A DNA stretch of 38,644 nucleotides. Source: JANNBN01 sp031385545 (lineage in GTDB: Bacteria > Actinomycetota > Acidimicrobiia > Acidimicrobiales > JANYDT01). Location of the stretch: NCBI GenBank assembly GCA_031385545.1, contig JANNBN010000139.1, forward strand, positions 1 through 38,644. Direction: 5' to 3'. The notes under the pieces were generated by a model. That model saw only the letters and a list, made by a program, of their open reading frames with translations, did no database searches and was not told the origin of the DNA. Below, one piece after another: positions 7,168-14,857 of this stretch. The stretch's first letter is position 1, and every line of letters begins with the position of its first letter. The position numbers and the translations under genes are program-made.

Positions 7168-8412
7168 ATGAACGCGCCGCAACCGCAGAACGGACCCTTC
7201 ATGGGTTCCCCAACCGAAGACGGCCGATTCGGCGAGTTCGGCGGGCGATTCGTCCCGGACACGCTCATGCCGGCCGTGCTCGAACTGGAGACCGCCTTCG
7301 TCGACGCCTGGGCCGATCCGTCGTTCCGGTCCGAATACCACCGCATCCTGCGCGACTACGGAGGGCGTCCGACACCTGTCTCGGAGTGTGAGCGCCTGTC
7401 AGAACGACTCGGTGTCCGGGTGCTCCTGAAGCGCGAGGATCTGGCCCATACCGGCAGCCACAAGATCAACAACGTCATCGGGCAGGCCCTTCTTGCGCAG
7501 CGAATGGGCAAGCACCGGATCATCGCGGAGACGGGAGCTGGCCAACACGGTGTCGCCACAGCGACCGCGTGCGCGTTGCTGGGTCTCGAGTGCGTGGTCT
7601 ACATGGGTGCCGTCGACGTGCAGCGTCAGGCGCTCAACGTGTTCCGAATGAAGCTCCTCGGCGCCGAGGTCCGGCCCGTGCATTCAGGCTCGCGCACGCT
7701 GAAGGACGCTGTGAACGACGCCATGCGTGAGTGGCTTGCCAGCGTGGAGAACACCTACTACCTGCTCGGGTCGGTGATGGGCCCGCACCCATACCCGTGG
7801 ATGGTCCGAGAATTCCAGCGCATACTCGGAGACGAGGCGCGCGAGCAGTGCCGGGTGCTGCTCAACGGCAACGACCCCGACTTCGTGGTTGCGTGTGTGG
7901 GTGGCGGCTCCAACGCCGCCGGTGCGTTTGCGGGCTTCGCCAACACGTCCGCAGCGCTGGTCGGAGTTGAGCCAGCCGGCGGTGCCGCGGTCGGTCGGGG
8001 AGTGCCTGGCGTTGTTCATGGCATGAAGAGCTACGTGCTGCAGGACGAGTTCGGCCAGGTACAGGAAGCCCACTCGATATCCGCTGGTCTTGATTACCCC
8101 GGCGTCGGTCCGGAGCACGCCTACCTCGCGTCCATCGGCCGCGCCAGATATGTGCCGGCCGACGACGACGAAGTACTCAGCGCGCTTGCTTTGTTGGCCG
8201 AGACGGAAGGCATCATTCCTGCGCTCGAGTCTGCGCATGCAATTGCGTGGGTTGCACGTGCTGCAGGAACTTCCGAGCTTCCCGCCGGGTCGGTTGTTCT
8301 GGTCAACCTGTCCGGCAGGGGAGACAAAGACGCTGAACAGATCATGGGCCGCCTATCGCTCTGCCGAAGCCGGCCATGTGTTCCCGTGTGTGAAGGGTGC
8401 CCGAACCGATGA
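7168..8412 (+). CDS. trpB: Tryptophan synthase beta chain with a Cys-rich C-terminal tail
   Basis: A 414-aa PLP enzyme joining indole and serine. It has the N-terminal FGEFGGRFVP, HTGSHKINN with the PLP lysine K99, AETGAGQHGVA with E121, the phosphate-binding loop GGGSNA (245-250) and the C-terminal SGRGDKD. ATG 7168 is chosen because AGGA lies eight bases upstream; an in-frame ATG at 7159 is possible. After the normal end of the family (GRGDKDAEQIMGRLS), a short tail carries C399, C404, C408 and C411. This is unusual for TrpB and could be a small metal site or a by-product of overlap with trpA. The stop overlaps the trpA start (ATGA, 8409-8412). Confidence 0.96.
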   Translation: MNAPQPQNGPFMGSPTEDGRFGEFGGRFVPDTLMPAVLELETAFVDAWADPSFRSEYHRILRDYGGRPTPVSECERLSERLGVRVLLKREDLAHTGSHKINNVIGQALLAQRMGKHRIIAETGAGQHGVATATACALLGLECVVYMGAVDVQRQALNVFRMKLLGAEVRPVHSGSRTLKDAVNDAMREWLASVENTYYLLGSVMGPHPYPWMVREFQRILGDEAREQCRVLLNGNDPDFVVACVGGGSNAAGAFAGFANTSAALVGVEPAGGAAVGRGVPGVVHGMKSYVLQDEFGQVQEAHSISAGLDYPGVGPEHAYLASIGRARYVPADDDEVLSALALLAETEGIIPALESAHAIAWVARAAGTSELPAGSVVLVNLSGRGDKDAEQIMGRLSLCRSRPCVPVCEGCPNR

Positions 8413-8441
8413 ATGCTCCGATGAATGTTCCGATGGATGCA
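8406..8441 (+). repeat. 12-bp tandem repeat across the trpA start codon
   Basis: Three copies of CCGATGAATGYT (8406-8417, 8418-8429, and 8430-8441 with changes) encode MNAP-MNVP-MDAT. Each copy carries an in-frame ATG, so trpA has three possible start codons 12 bases apart. The first ATG overlaps the trpB stop. Confidence 0.8.
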
Positions 8442-9239
8442 ACACACAACACCCCGGTCGGCAGGATCGAGACCACGTTTCGTCATCGTCGCGACGTCGA
8501 GGGTCGCAAACTTCTCGTGCCGTTCATCACGGGAGGCATGACCGACGATTGGACCGAATGCGTGCTGGCTGCAGCGGCGTCAGGCGCCGACGCCATCGAG
8601 ATCGGCATCCCGTTCTCTGACCCCATCATGGACGGCCCGGTGATTCAGGCAGCTTCCGTACGGGCACTGCAGGGCGGAGCAACGCCCTTGTCGGTGATGG
8701 CACAGGTCGCCGCGCTGGATGTCGGCGTGCCCCTGGTTGCTATGACCTCTTACAACATTGCGTACCGGGCCGGTCACGAACGGTACGCCAGCCTGCTCGC
8801 AGACAACGGGTTCGCCGGCACCATCCTGCCCGACCTTCCCCCGGAGGAAGCCGCCGACTGGCTGCAAGTTGCAGGTCGCCACTCGATCGAAACGATCATG
8901 CTTGCCGCACCAACATCGTCGGAGCAGCGACTCCGGACAATTTCGAATCTTTCTCGCGGATGGGTGTATGGCATCGGATCGCTCGGCGTCACGGGCGAAC
9001 GCGCCAGCTTGGCGGCATCCGCTTCCGTGATCGCAAGCCGGTTGAAAGCCGTTACCGACAAACCGGTGCTCATCGGTATCGGAGTCTCCAATGCCGAACA
9101 GGCTGCGGAAGTGGCCACCATCGCTGACGGGGTCATCGTGGGAACTGCGCTCGTGCGGCGTATCCTGGACGGTGCAGGACCGAGCGGTGTCGAAGCGTTC
9201 GTCGGCGGATTGCGCTCCGGCCTCGATGCCCGTCGCTGA
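8409..9239 (+). CDS. trpA: Tryptophan synthase alpha chain
   Basis: A 276-aa (beta/alpha)8 subunit that cleaves indole-3-glycerol phosphate and channels indole to TrpB. The catalytic Glu64 (AIEIGIPFSDP) and Asp75 (IMDGPVIQ) correspond to E49/D60 of the enteric enzyme. Loop 6 is GVTGERA, and the phosphate site is IGIGVSNAEQ. The ATG at 8409 overlaps the trpB stop and has GAAGGG about 11 bases upstream. In-frame ATGs at 8421 and 8433 arise from a 12-bp tandem repeat. The extra N-terminal residues (about 15) are not conserved. It is the last trp gene; the S1 gene begins 44 nt on, with its own -10-like box. Confidence 0.96.
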   Translation: MNAPMNVPMDATHNTPVGRIETTFRHRRDVEGRKLLVPFITGGMTDDWTECVLAAAASGADAIEIGIPFSDPIMDGPVIQAASVRALQGGATPLSVMAQVAALDVGVPLVAMTSYNIAYRAGHERYASLLADNGFAGTILPDLPPEEAADWLQVAGRHSIETIMLAAPTSSEQRLRTISNLSRGWVYGIGSLGVTGERASLAASASVIASRLKAVTDKPVLIGIGVSNAEQAAEVATIADGVIVGTALVRRILDGAGPSGVEAFVGGLRSGLDARR

Positions 9240-9246
9240 GGCACGC

Positions 9247-9252
9247 TAGGGT
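9247..9252 (+). promoter_or_regulatory. Possible -10 box of the S1-domain gene
   Basis: TAGGGT directly after trpA, 31 bases before the ATG at 9284. Unlike most genes here it would give a short leader, and that leader contains a GAGG Shine-Dalgarno (9275-9278). Confidence 0.4.
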
Positions 9253-9283
9253 TTTCCAACGATCCCCCTCACATGAGGCACAC

Positions 9284-10825
9284 ATGACTGACCCTTCCGT
9301 TCCGCACGCAGCTGCGGAGCAACCCTCATCGTCCACGCTCGGCGAGGCTTCCATTCTGCCCGATACGGCTGGTCTGCCCGATACGGCTGGTCTGCCCGAT
9401 ACGGCTGGTCTGCCCGATACGGCTGGTCAACCCGATACGGCTGGTCAACCCGATACGGCTGGTCAACCCGATACGGCTGGCCTCCCTCCGGATGTGACTC
9501 CCACAGACCCGGTTTCACCGGAAACGGCACAGCCGGCACAGCCTGCCGAGTCGTCGTCCGAATCCCCAACTTCTGCCGAGTCGGCACCTGAACGCGCGGC
9601 AACGGAACCAGCGGTACCGGAACGCGCGGCAACGGAACCAGCGGTACCGGAACCAGCGGTACCGGAGACAGCGGTACCGGAACCAGCGGCACCGGAGACA
9701 GCGGAAGGGTCCGTCACAACTGAACCAGCCCCAGAGCCGGGCGTGGTTGATTCGGCAGGACCCACTTCTGAATCGGCCGCCGAACCGGCGGACGGTGGAC
9801 GAGACGCCGGAGGGTTGCTCGCCTATCAGAACGGCGACATGGTTCCTGGTGTGGTCACTGCAGTCAGGCCTGACGGGCTCGACCTGGACCTGGGCGAGGG
9901 CCGCACGGCTGTCGTGCCGGCCAGCGAAGCGATAGCCGCCAGCTCCCCGGCCATTGGCGACCAGATCGAAGGCACCGTCATCCGCCGCCAGGGAACCGGC
10001 CGTTACGTGGTCTCCCCGAAGCGCGCTGCGCGCACCAGGGCCTGGGCACGTATCGTCGCTGCCAGCGAGACGGGCGAGGTTCAGACAGGCGTTGTCACCG
10101 AGACGGTGAAAGGCGGGGTCATCGTCGATATTGGTATGCGCGCATTCCTTCCCGAGTCGCTCATCGATGTCCGTCGCACGGGCAAAGCATCCGACCTGGT
10201 CGGCCAGACCATCAGTGTCGTCGTGATCGAAGCAACGAAGAATGCTGAGCGTCCCGGCGAGCGAATCGTCGTCTCCCGCAAACCGCTCATGGAGCAGGTA
10301 CGTGCTCAACAGCGTGCGCAGTTGATCACCAGCCTCGCCCCAGGCGATCGACGACGCGGACGAGTCAGTGCGCTCGTGCCGTTCGGTGCCTTTGTCGACC
10401 TCGGCGGGGTAGAAGGGCTGATCCACGTCAGCGAGCTTGCTCACCGGCAGGTGGCGACGCCTGATCAGGTCGTGAAGGTTGGCGACGAGATCGACGTAGT
10501 CGTTCTCGAGGTCAACGCCGAACGCAAGAAGATTTCGCTGTCGCGCAAACGCGCCCTCCCCGATCCGTGGGCTCAGTTCCAGTCGGCTCACCAACCCGGA
10601 GACTTGGTCTACGGCACCATTACCGGGGTTGCTGCGTTCGGTGCGTTCGTGCGTCTCGACGGCCAGGAGCTCGAAGGGTTGATCCACATCAGCGAACTGT
10701 CCAAGTTCCGCGTCGAGGACCCGTCCGAGGTTGTCGCTGTCGGCGAGGGTGTATGGGTGAAGATCATCGAGATCACACCTGAGAAGCGGCGTTTGTCGTT
10801 GAGCCTGCGCCGCGCTCTGGACTGA
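9284..10825 (+). CDS. Ribosomal protein S1-like RNA-binding protein (four S1 domains) with a repetitive N-terminal extension
   Basis: A 513-aa protein with an RpsA-like layout. Residues 1-180 are disordered and acidic, Pro/Ala/Glu/Thr-rich, including seven (L/Q)PDTAG repeats (25-66) and a PAVPE-type region (102-140). Four S1 domains follow at about 183-246 (degenerate), 262-333 (KGGVIVDIGMRAFLPESL), 351-422 (VPFGAFVDLGGVEGLIHVSE) and 437-509 (AAFGAFVRL, EGLIHISE). The last two carry intact OB-fold nucleic-acid signatures. It probably acts on the ribosome or mRNA. Whether it is the main RpsA or a second S1 protein cannot be told here; the long extension is atypical. The start is supported by GAGG five bases upstream. 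Confidence 0.88.
   Translation: MTDPSVPHAAAEQPSSSTLGEASILPDTAGLPDTAGLPDTAGLPDTAGQPDTAGQPDTAGQPDTAGLPPDVTPTDPVSPETAQPAQPAESSSESPTSAESAPERAATEPAVPERAATEPAVPEPAVPETAVPEPAAPETAEGSVTTEPAPEPGVVDSAGPTSESAAEPADGGRDAGGLLAYQNGDMVPGVVTAVRPDGLDLDLGEGRTAVVPASEAIAASSPAIGDQIEGTVIRRQGTGRYVVSPKRAARTRAWARIVAASETGEVQTGVVTETVKGGVIVDIGMRAFLPESLIDVRRTGKASDLVGQTISVVVIEATKNAERPGERIVVSRKPLMEQVRAQQRAQLITSLAPGDRRRGRVSALVPFGAFVDLGGVEGLIHVSELAHRQVATPDQVVKVGDEIDVVVLEVNAERKKISLSRKRALPDPWAQFQSAHQPGDLVYGTITGVAAFGAFVRLDGQELEGLIHISELSKFRVEDPSEVVAVGEGVWVKIIEITPEKRRLSLSLRRALD
9356..9481 (+). repeat. 18-bp in-frame tandem repeat, 7 copies
   Basis: Seven perfect-phase units: four CTGCCCGATACGGCTGGT, then three in which CTG is replaced by CAA. 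They encode LPDTAG x4 and QPDTAG x3. Outside the CTG/CAA codon the copies are identical, which points to recent expansion. Confidence 0.95.
9586..9705 (+). repeat. Degenerate 15/30-bp coding repeats (Pro-Ala-Val-Pro-Glu region)
   Basis: A 30-bp unit encoding PERAATEPAV is present twice in near-identical form, followed by 15-bp-scale units built on CCGGAACCAGCGGTA and CCGGAGACAGCGGTA. All lie in frame within the disordered N-terminus of the S1-domain protein. Confidence 0.8.
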
Positions 10826-10870
10826 CCAACCTCGGCGGCATCACCTGCGTTGGCCGAGCGGCGGACGGCA

Positions 10871-10940
10871 CGAGGCATTACGAGGCATCACGAGGCATCA
10901 CGGGGCATCACGAGGCTTTACGAGGCACAACGAACGAAAA
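10871..10940. repeat. 10-bp periodic intergenic repeat
   Basis: About six copies of a unit close to CGAGGCATCA (variants CGAGGCATTA, CGGGGCATCA, CGAGGCTTTA, CGAGGCACAA), decaying into CGAACGAAAA. They lie between the S1 gene stop and the terminator hairpin. The period equals about one DNA helical turn. No open frame or known function is seen. Confidence 0.85.
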
Positions 10941-10970
10941 CGAAGGCCCGGGACACGTCCCGGGCCTTCG
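10941..10970. terminator. Strong bidirectional hairpin terminator
   Basis: A perfect 13-bp inverted repeat, CGAAGGCCCGGGA and its complement, around the loop CACG. On the minus strand it is followed by TTTTCGTTCG, a U-rich run. On the plus strand it is followed by TCGTATTC. It lies between the convergent S1 gene and WXG100 gene and probably ends both. Confidence 0.88.
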
Positions 10971-11007
10971 TCGTATTCAGATTCGATTCAGACGCAGCCG
11001 CGGGATC

Positions 11008-11292
11008 TCAGGCGTTGCCGCCAGCGGCCATGATGTCGGAGTTGATGCCTTGGATGCGCGCACGCAAGGCCTCGAGCGCGTCGGCACATGCTGCCAGACC
11101 GTTTGCCGCTTGCGGCCAGGTGTTGGAGCGGAAGTCCTCGGCCAGCGTTCCGTCCCACACGTTCGGGTCGGACAGGATTTCGCCTTCGGCTCGCAACGAC
11201 CGGATCTGCTCGGTGAGCCCGTTCGACAGAATCGCCTGCATGCGTGTGATTGATGTTTTGCCCTGCTCGCTGCTCAGTACCCGTGATGCCAT
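11008..11292 (-). CDS. WXG100 (ESAT-6-like) family protein
   Basis: A 94-aa helical protein. Two predicted amphipathic helices (about 5-38 and 52-87) flank a WDG turn at 46-48 (NVWDGTLAEDF), the hallmark position of WXG100 proteins, which form helical hairpin dimers and are usually exported by type VII secretion. No T7SS component lies in the window. The start ATG 11292 has AGGAG ten bases upstream. The frame stays open for 23 more codons through an AT-rich region that looks like a promoter, so those residues are excluded. The family call rests on length, helicity and the single motif. The C-terminal YxxxD/E secretion signal is not obvious. Confidence 0.82.
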   Translation of the reverse strand: MASRVLSSEQGKTSITRMQAILSNGLTEQIRSLRAEGEILSDPNVWDGTLAEDFRSNTWPQAANGLAACADALEALRARIQGINSDIMAAGGNA

Positions 11293-11332
11293 GTGTGGAA
11301 ACTCCTCGTGAGATATGATGACGACACATGGA

Positions 11333-11361
11333 AATCTATAAAACTTCGTGTTATTGGTCAA
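11333..11361 (-). promoter_or_regulatory. Classical -35/-10 promoter of the WXG100 gene
   Basis: On the minus strand TTGACC (11361-11356) is followed after 15-17 bases by TATAGATT (11340-11333). Start of transcription would leave a leader of about 35 bases with an AGGAG Shine-Dalgarno. It is unusually AT-rich for this window and differs from the leaderless type. Confidence 0.6.
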
Positions 11362-11377
11362 GAAGTTTCACTGCATT

Positions 11378-13036
11378 TCATGTTACGGAGCGCCGGCGCA
11401 GCACACGGTGACGCCACGAGCGACGGACACGGGTCGCGTCCCGCAGCGCCTTTCGTGCGGCGCCTTCCTGCCCCTCCATCCGTTGAGCGATGATCGCCCG
11501 GCGCTTCTGAAGATCGGCATATGTCAGCTTCTCGACATGCGCCTCGACTCCTATCGACGCTTTGAAGGCCGTGATGTCCACCCCTTCGGCGGACACCGCA
11601 AGACCAACGTCGGATGCAATCCGACCGCCGTGGTTGGTGGCGAAGTGCATGCCGATGTCGGTGAGCATGGCGAACAGGTCGATTTGCGGTGCGAGTGTCG
11701 CGATGGCTCCGTCGAGGAACAGCAGATCTTTGACGTACAGCATGAGTTCCTTCGGCATCCTGGCTCCGTACCCCAGAAGGGCCTTTGTGATATCCCGCAC
11801 TTCGGCGATGAGTTCTTCGGGCGCCATCTTGGTGGGGTCCTTCACCGGCCGGTCCAAGTTGAGGTCCCTGATCACGGCATCGATGTCGGAATCAGCTGGT
11901 AAAGCCCCCAGCTCGCACAGCGCCTGAATCTGGAGTCGGACGTTGTTGGTGGTGCCGGCCAGCATCAACTTGAGGAAGGCCAATCGCTTTGCTTCCGTCA
12001 GCCGTCCGGTGATGCCGTGGTCAAGCAGCGCCACCCGTCCGTCGTGCATCACGAACAGATTGCCGCCGTGCAGGTCGCCGTGGAACACCCCATGCAGCAT
12101 GACGCCTTCGAGGAACGCCACCATCGACGCCCGGATGACCGCTTCGGTGTCGATACCCGCTTTATGCATGCCGGCGACGTCGTCGAAGCCATAGCCCTCC
12201 AGGCGCTCCATCACCAAGACCCTTTTGGTGACCAGGTCGGGATGTGGCCTCGGCACCACCATTGCGGTCTGCTGACCGGTCGAGCGAAGGACCCGCGCCG
12301 TGTCCAGCATGTTCTGCGCTTCCAAACGGAAGTCGAGTTCCTCGACGATGGTCTCTGCGAACAGCTCGACGAGGGCCGGGGGATTGGCCAGCGAGCTGAT
12401 GGGTATCCGTCCGATCAGGTGTGGGGCGAACCAGCTCATTGCCCGCAGGTCCCGGCCAACCGACTGCGCAACGTTCGGTCGCTGGACCTTCACCACGACA
12501 GGTTCCCCGGTACACAGCGTTGCAGCGTGAACCTGCGCGATCGAAGCCGCTGCGAGCGGTGTTCGGTCGAACGAGGAGAACACGGAATCGAGCGGTTTGC
12601 CGAGGTCATCCTCGACCGTCCGCAGCACAGTGTCGAACGGCTCGGGCGGGACCCTGTCTCGCAGCTGGCGGAACTCCGCGACCAGTTCAGGAGGGAAGAT
12701 TCCTTCGCCGGAGCTGATGATCTGACCCATCTTGATATAGGTCGGACCCAGCTCGGCGAACGCAATGCGAAGTCGTCTTGATACCCCGGCACGACTCACC
12801 GACCCGCCTGCCGGCTTTTCCTTCAACCTCCAGGCCAGCAGGGCTCCGCCCAGTATCCGGCCCGTCCGAACGACTCGGATACCCGGGGGTAGTCGTCCAG
12901 GTGTGGTGAGTGACGGGACCAGATCGTTGGTGCGCTGACGGAGTGCGTCGACTCCCGCAGACCAACTGAGGCGATGTTCATCGACCACCCACGGTCCGTT
13001 GTCGGTGAAGGCGAAGCGGTCGGTATCTGTTGCCAC
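11378..13036 (-). CDS. ABC1/UbiB (AarF)-type atypical kinase
   Basis: A 552-aa protein of the ABC1/ADCK/UbiB family, atypical kinase-like proteins linked in other organisms to isoprenoid-quinone and lipid metabolism. Signature elements are KMGQ (102-105), the alanine-rich loop AAAS (162-165), the lysine in VVVKVQRP (K183), ELDFRLEAQN (233-242), the catalytic loop HGDLHGGN (319-326) and LLDHG (337-341) at the metal-binding position, where most relatives have DFG. The start is GTG 13036 with TACCGT exactly six bases upstream, so probably leaderless. The C-terminus is basic with no clear membrane segment. The substrate is not predictable. The WXG100 gene follows on the same strand with its own promoter. 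Confidence 0.92.
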   Translation of the reverse strand: MATDTDRFAFTDNGPWVVDEHRLSWSAGVDALRQRTNDLVPSLTTPGRLPPGIRVVRTGRILGGALLAWRLKEKPAGGSVSRAGVSRRLRIAFAELGPTYIKMGQIISSGEGIFPPELVAEFRQLRDRVPPEPFDTVLRTVEDDLGKPLDSVFSSFDRTPLAAASIAQVHAATLCTGEPVVVKVQRPNVAQSVGRDLRAMSWFAPHLIGRIPISSLANPPALVELFAETIVEELDFRLEAQNMLDTARVLRSTGQQTAMVVPRPHPDLVTKRVLVMERLEGYGFDDVAGMHKAGIDTEAVIRASMVAFLEGVMLHGVFHGDLHGGNLFVMHDGRVALLDHGITGRLTEAKRLAFLKLMLAGTTNNVRLQIQALCELGALPADSDIDAVIRDLNLDRPVKDPTKMAPEELIAEVRDITKALLGYGARMPKELMLYVKDLLFLDGAIATLAPQIDLFAMLTDIGMHFATNHGGRIASDVGLAVSAEGVDITAFKASIGVEAHVEKLTYADLQKRRAIIAQRMEGQEGAARKALRDATRVRRSWRHRVLRRRSVT

Positions 13037-13042
13037 CGCAAC

Positions 13043-13048
13043 ACGGTA
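13043..13048 (-). promoter_or_regulatory. -10 box for the leaderless ABC1 kinase gene
   Basis: TACCGT (minus strand), with six bases GTTGCG before GTG 13036. It supports the GTG start. Confidence 0.5.
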
Positions 13049-13159
13049 CAGATGCTGCAGCCGCTACCAGCAGGCGGACCGCGTGTCACTCCGGTCACGT
13101 GGGGCCGAGGGCTCAATCATGCCGGGGCGCACCAGTGGCACCAGTGGGTACCGGTCGCT

Positions 13160-13966
13160 TCATTCGTCGAGCAGGTCGGGCTGTTCTTTCACCATGCGCG
13201 CATACAAGGGCTGGAAATTGAACCAGCCGGCCAGGTGCGAACCAACCTGGGTTTGCGTGAGCTGCGCCATCTCGTGGCCGATGTGGATCGGCGTGCCAGC
13301 GGCCTCAGCCATCAACTGGGTGTGGCAGGAGCGATCCATGGTGATGAACCACCACACCGCTTCTTCGACCGAGTGACCGACCGTGAGCAGCCCGTGGTTG
13401 CGCAGAATGACGGCCTTCTTGTCGCCGATCGTATAGGCAATCCGCTTGCCTTCTTCGGTGTCAAGGACGACACCGGTGTAATCGTCGAAGACTTCGTGGT
13501 CCTCGTAGAACGCGCAGACGTCTTGGGTGATGGGGTCGAGGCGGCGACCAAGGGTGGACCATGTCTTGCCGTACGGGGAGTGGCTGTGCGCTGCACCTAT
13601 CACGTCGGGACGGGCGGCGTGAACCTGCGAGTGAATCGCGAAGGCCGCCTGATTGACCGGTTGGGTACCGTGCACGACTTTGCCGTCGTGGCGAACCAGG
13701 AGCAGGTCCTTCACGCTGATGAGGCTGAAATGCACACCGAATGGGTTGACCCAGAAATGATCGGTGAGTTCCGGGTCCCGTGCCGTGATGTGGCCGGCCA
13801 CTCCCTCGTCGAAACCGAAGCGTGAGAACAGGCGCAGAGACGCGGCGAGGCGCTGTTTGCGGTGCAGGCGTTCTTCCTCCATCGTTCGACCGTCGAGCGG
13901 GCGGGGAATCGGTGTGTTCCCCGTGCCGAACTTCTGGAGTTCGTCTGCGGTCGGTTGGTCAGCCAT
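13160..13966 (-). CDS. Class II aldolase/adducin family protein
   Basis: A 268-aa probable metal-dependent aldolase or decarboxylase of the FucA/AraD fold. The N-terminal extension (1-30) leads into LAASLRLFSRFGFDEGVAGHIT, the family opening. Zinc-ligand candidates are H127 and H129 (AAHSHSPYG) and H191 (RNHGLLTVG). The C-terminal region VWWFITMDRSCHTQLMAEAAG is typical of the long, actinobacterial/fungal-like subgroup of about 260 residues. ATG 13966 has TACGCT exactly six bases upstream. It is a separate transcription unit from the potC end at 14044. The substrate is unknown; members act on sugar phosphates and related hydroxy-ketones. Confidence 0.9.
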   Translation of the reverse strand: MADQPTADELQKFGTGNTPIPRPLDGRTMEEERLHRKQRLAASLRLFSRFGFDEGVAGHITARDPELTDHFWVNPFGVHFSLISVKDLLLVRHDGKVVHGTQPVNQAAFAIHSQVHAARPDVIGAAHSHSPYGKTWSTLGRRLDPITQDVCAFYEDHEVFDDYTGVVLDTEEGKRIAYTIGDKKAVILRNHGLLTVGHSVEEAVWWFITMDRSCHTQLMAEAAGTPIHIGHEMAQLTQTQVGSHLAGWFNFQPLYARMVKEQPDLLDE

Positions 13967-13972
13967 ACCCCG

Positions 13973-13978
13973 AGCGTA
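13973..13978 (-). promoter_or_regulatory. -10 box for the leaderless class II aldolase gene
   Basis: TACGCT on the minus strand, with six bases CGGGGT before ATG 13966. Confidence 0.5.
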
Positions 13979-14043
13979 CGGACTTTGGGGGTCGACGCGC
14001 CACCTTGAGGTGAAAGACGCTGGCGTCTGGCCCGGCGGCTCGG

Positions 14044-14844
14044 TCAGCGCGTGTTGGCCATACCCGGGCCCGACTCGCTGAGCCGTTGTGCGAACCAGAC
14101 CGGCACCACGGACAGGAACAGGACCACGAGCACAACCACGTTGACCTTCGGAAGGTTGTTCGGGCGCGAGTAGTTGTTCAGGATGTACTGCGGCAGGGTC
14201 CGGAATCCTGGGCCGGCCGTGAACGTGGTCACGACGATCTCGTCGAAAGAGAGTGCGAACGCGAGGATGGCCCCGGCTGCCAGCGACGACAGGAGCATCG
14301 GGAGGGTCACCAGACGCAATGTGGTGAACGTATGCGCGCCGAGGTCCGAGGACGCCTCTTCGAGCGACGCCGGCATCCTTCGCAAGCGGGCCAGCACATT
14401 GTTCTGGACGACAACGATGCAGAAGGTCGCGTGAGCGACGACCAGGCTCTTGAACCCGAGTGAGAACCCGAATGTGCGAAAGGCGCTGTTGAGCGCGATA
14501 CCGGTCAGGATGCCGGGCAGCGCTATGGGCAGTACCACGACGAACGACAGCACGTCCTTGCCGAAGAAGCGATAGCGCTGAAGCGCGAATGCGAGCAACG
14601 TGCCCAACAGAAGCGCAATAGCGGTAGCGACAAATGCCGTCTTGACCGATCCGAACAACGCGCGACGCACCTCAGGATCATCGAACGTCGGTCTCCACCA
14701 TTTCAGGCTGAACCCTTGGAGGATGGTGGACTTCTCGGTGTTGAACGCAAGGAGCGCCGCATAGACGATGGGGGCCCACAGCAGCAGCACCACCACGCCG
14801 GTAACCGTTGCAATCAGCCGGCGGGCAGCCGTTGACAGGTGCAT
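14044..14844 (-). CDS. potC: ABC transporter permease, polyamine type (PotC-like)
   Basis: A 266-aa inner-membrane permease with about six hydrophobic segments: 8-32, 67-88, 98-118, 130-150, 185-205 and 235-255. The EAA loop that docks on the ATPase is EEASSDLGAHTFTTLRLVTLP (about 163-182). The N-terminal pattern with FNTEKS and KWWRP is typical of PotC/PotI proteins. The start ATG 14844 follows a GAGGTG Shine-Dalgarno, 13 nt after the potB stop. It is the last gene of the potA-potD-potB-potC operon. Transport of putrescine or spermidine is the usual role of this arrangement, but related systems move other small cations, so the substrate is inferred. Confidence 0.92.
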   Translation of the reverse strand: MHLSTAARRLIATVTGVVVLLLWAPIVYAALLAFNTEKSTILQGFSLKWWRPTFDDPEVRRALFGSVKTAFVATAIALLLGTLLAFALQRYRFFGKDVLSFVVVLPIALPGILTGIALNSAFRTFGFSLGFKSLVVAHATFCIVVVQNNVLARLRRMPASLEEASSDLGAHTFTTLRLVTLPMLLSSLAAGAILAFALSFDEIVVTTFTAGPGFRTLPQYILNNYSRPNNLPKVNVVVLVVLFLSVVPVWFAQRLSESGPGMANTR

Positions 14845-14857
14845 CGATTCACCTCAC

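Noticed and set aside
9356..9481. Evenly spaced direct repeats that might suggest a CRISPR array
   Set aside because: There are no unique spacers, the period is 18 bp, the units are contiguous and in frame in the S1-domain gene.
10848..10885. tRNA-like stretch GTTGGCCGAGCGG resembling the 5' part of a serine/leucine tRNA
   Set aside because: No anticodon stem, T-arm (GGTTCGA) or acceptor complement follows; the sequence runs into the 10-bp repeat. At most a chance match or a decayed fragment.
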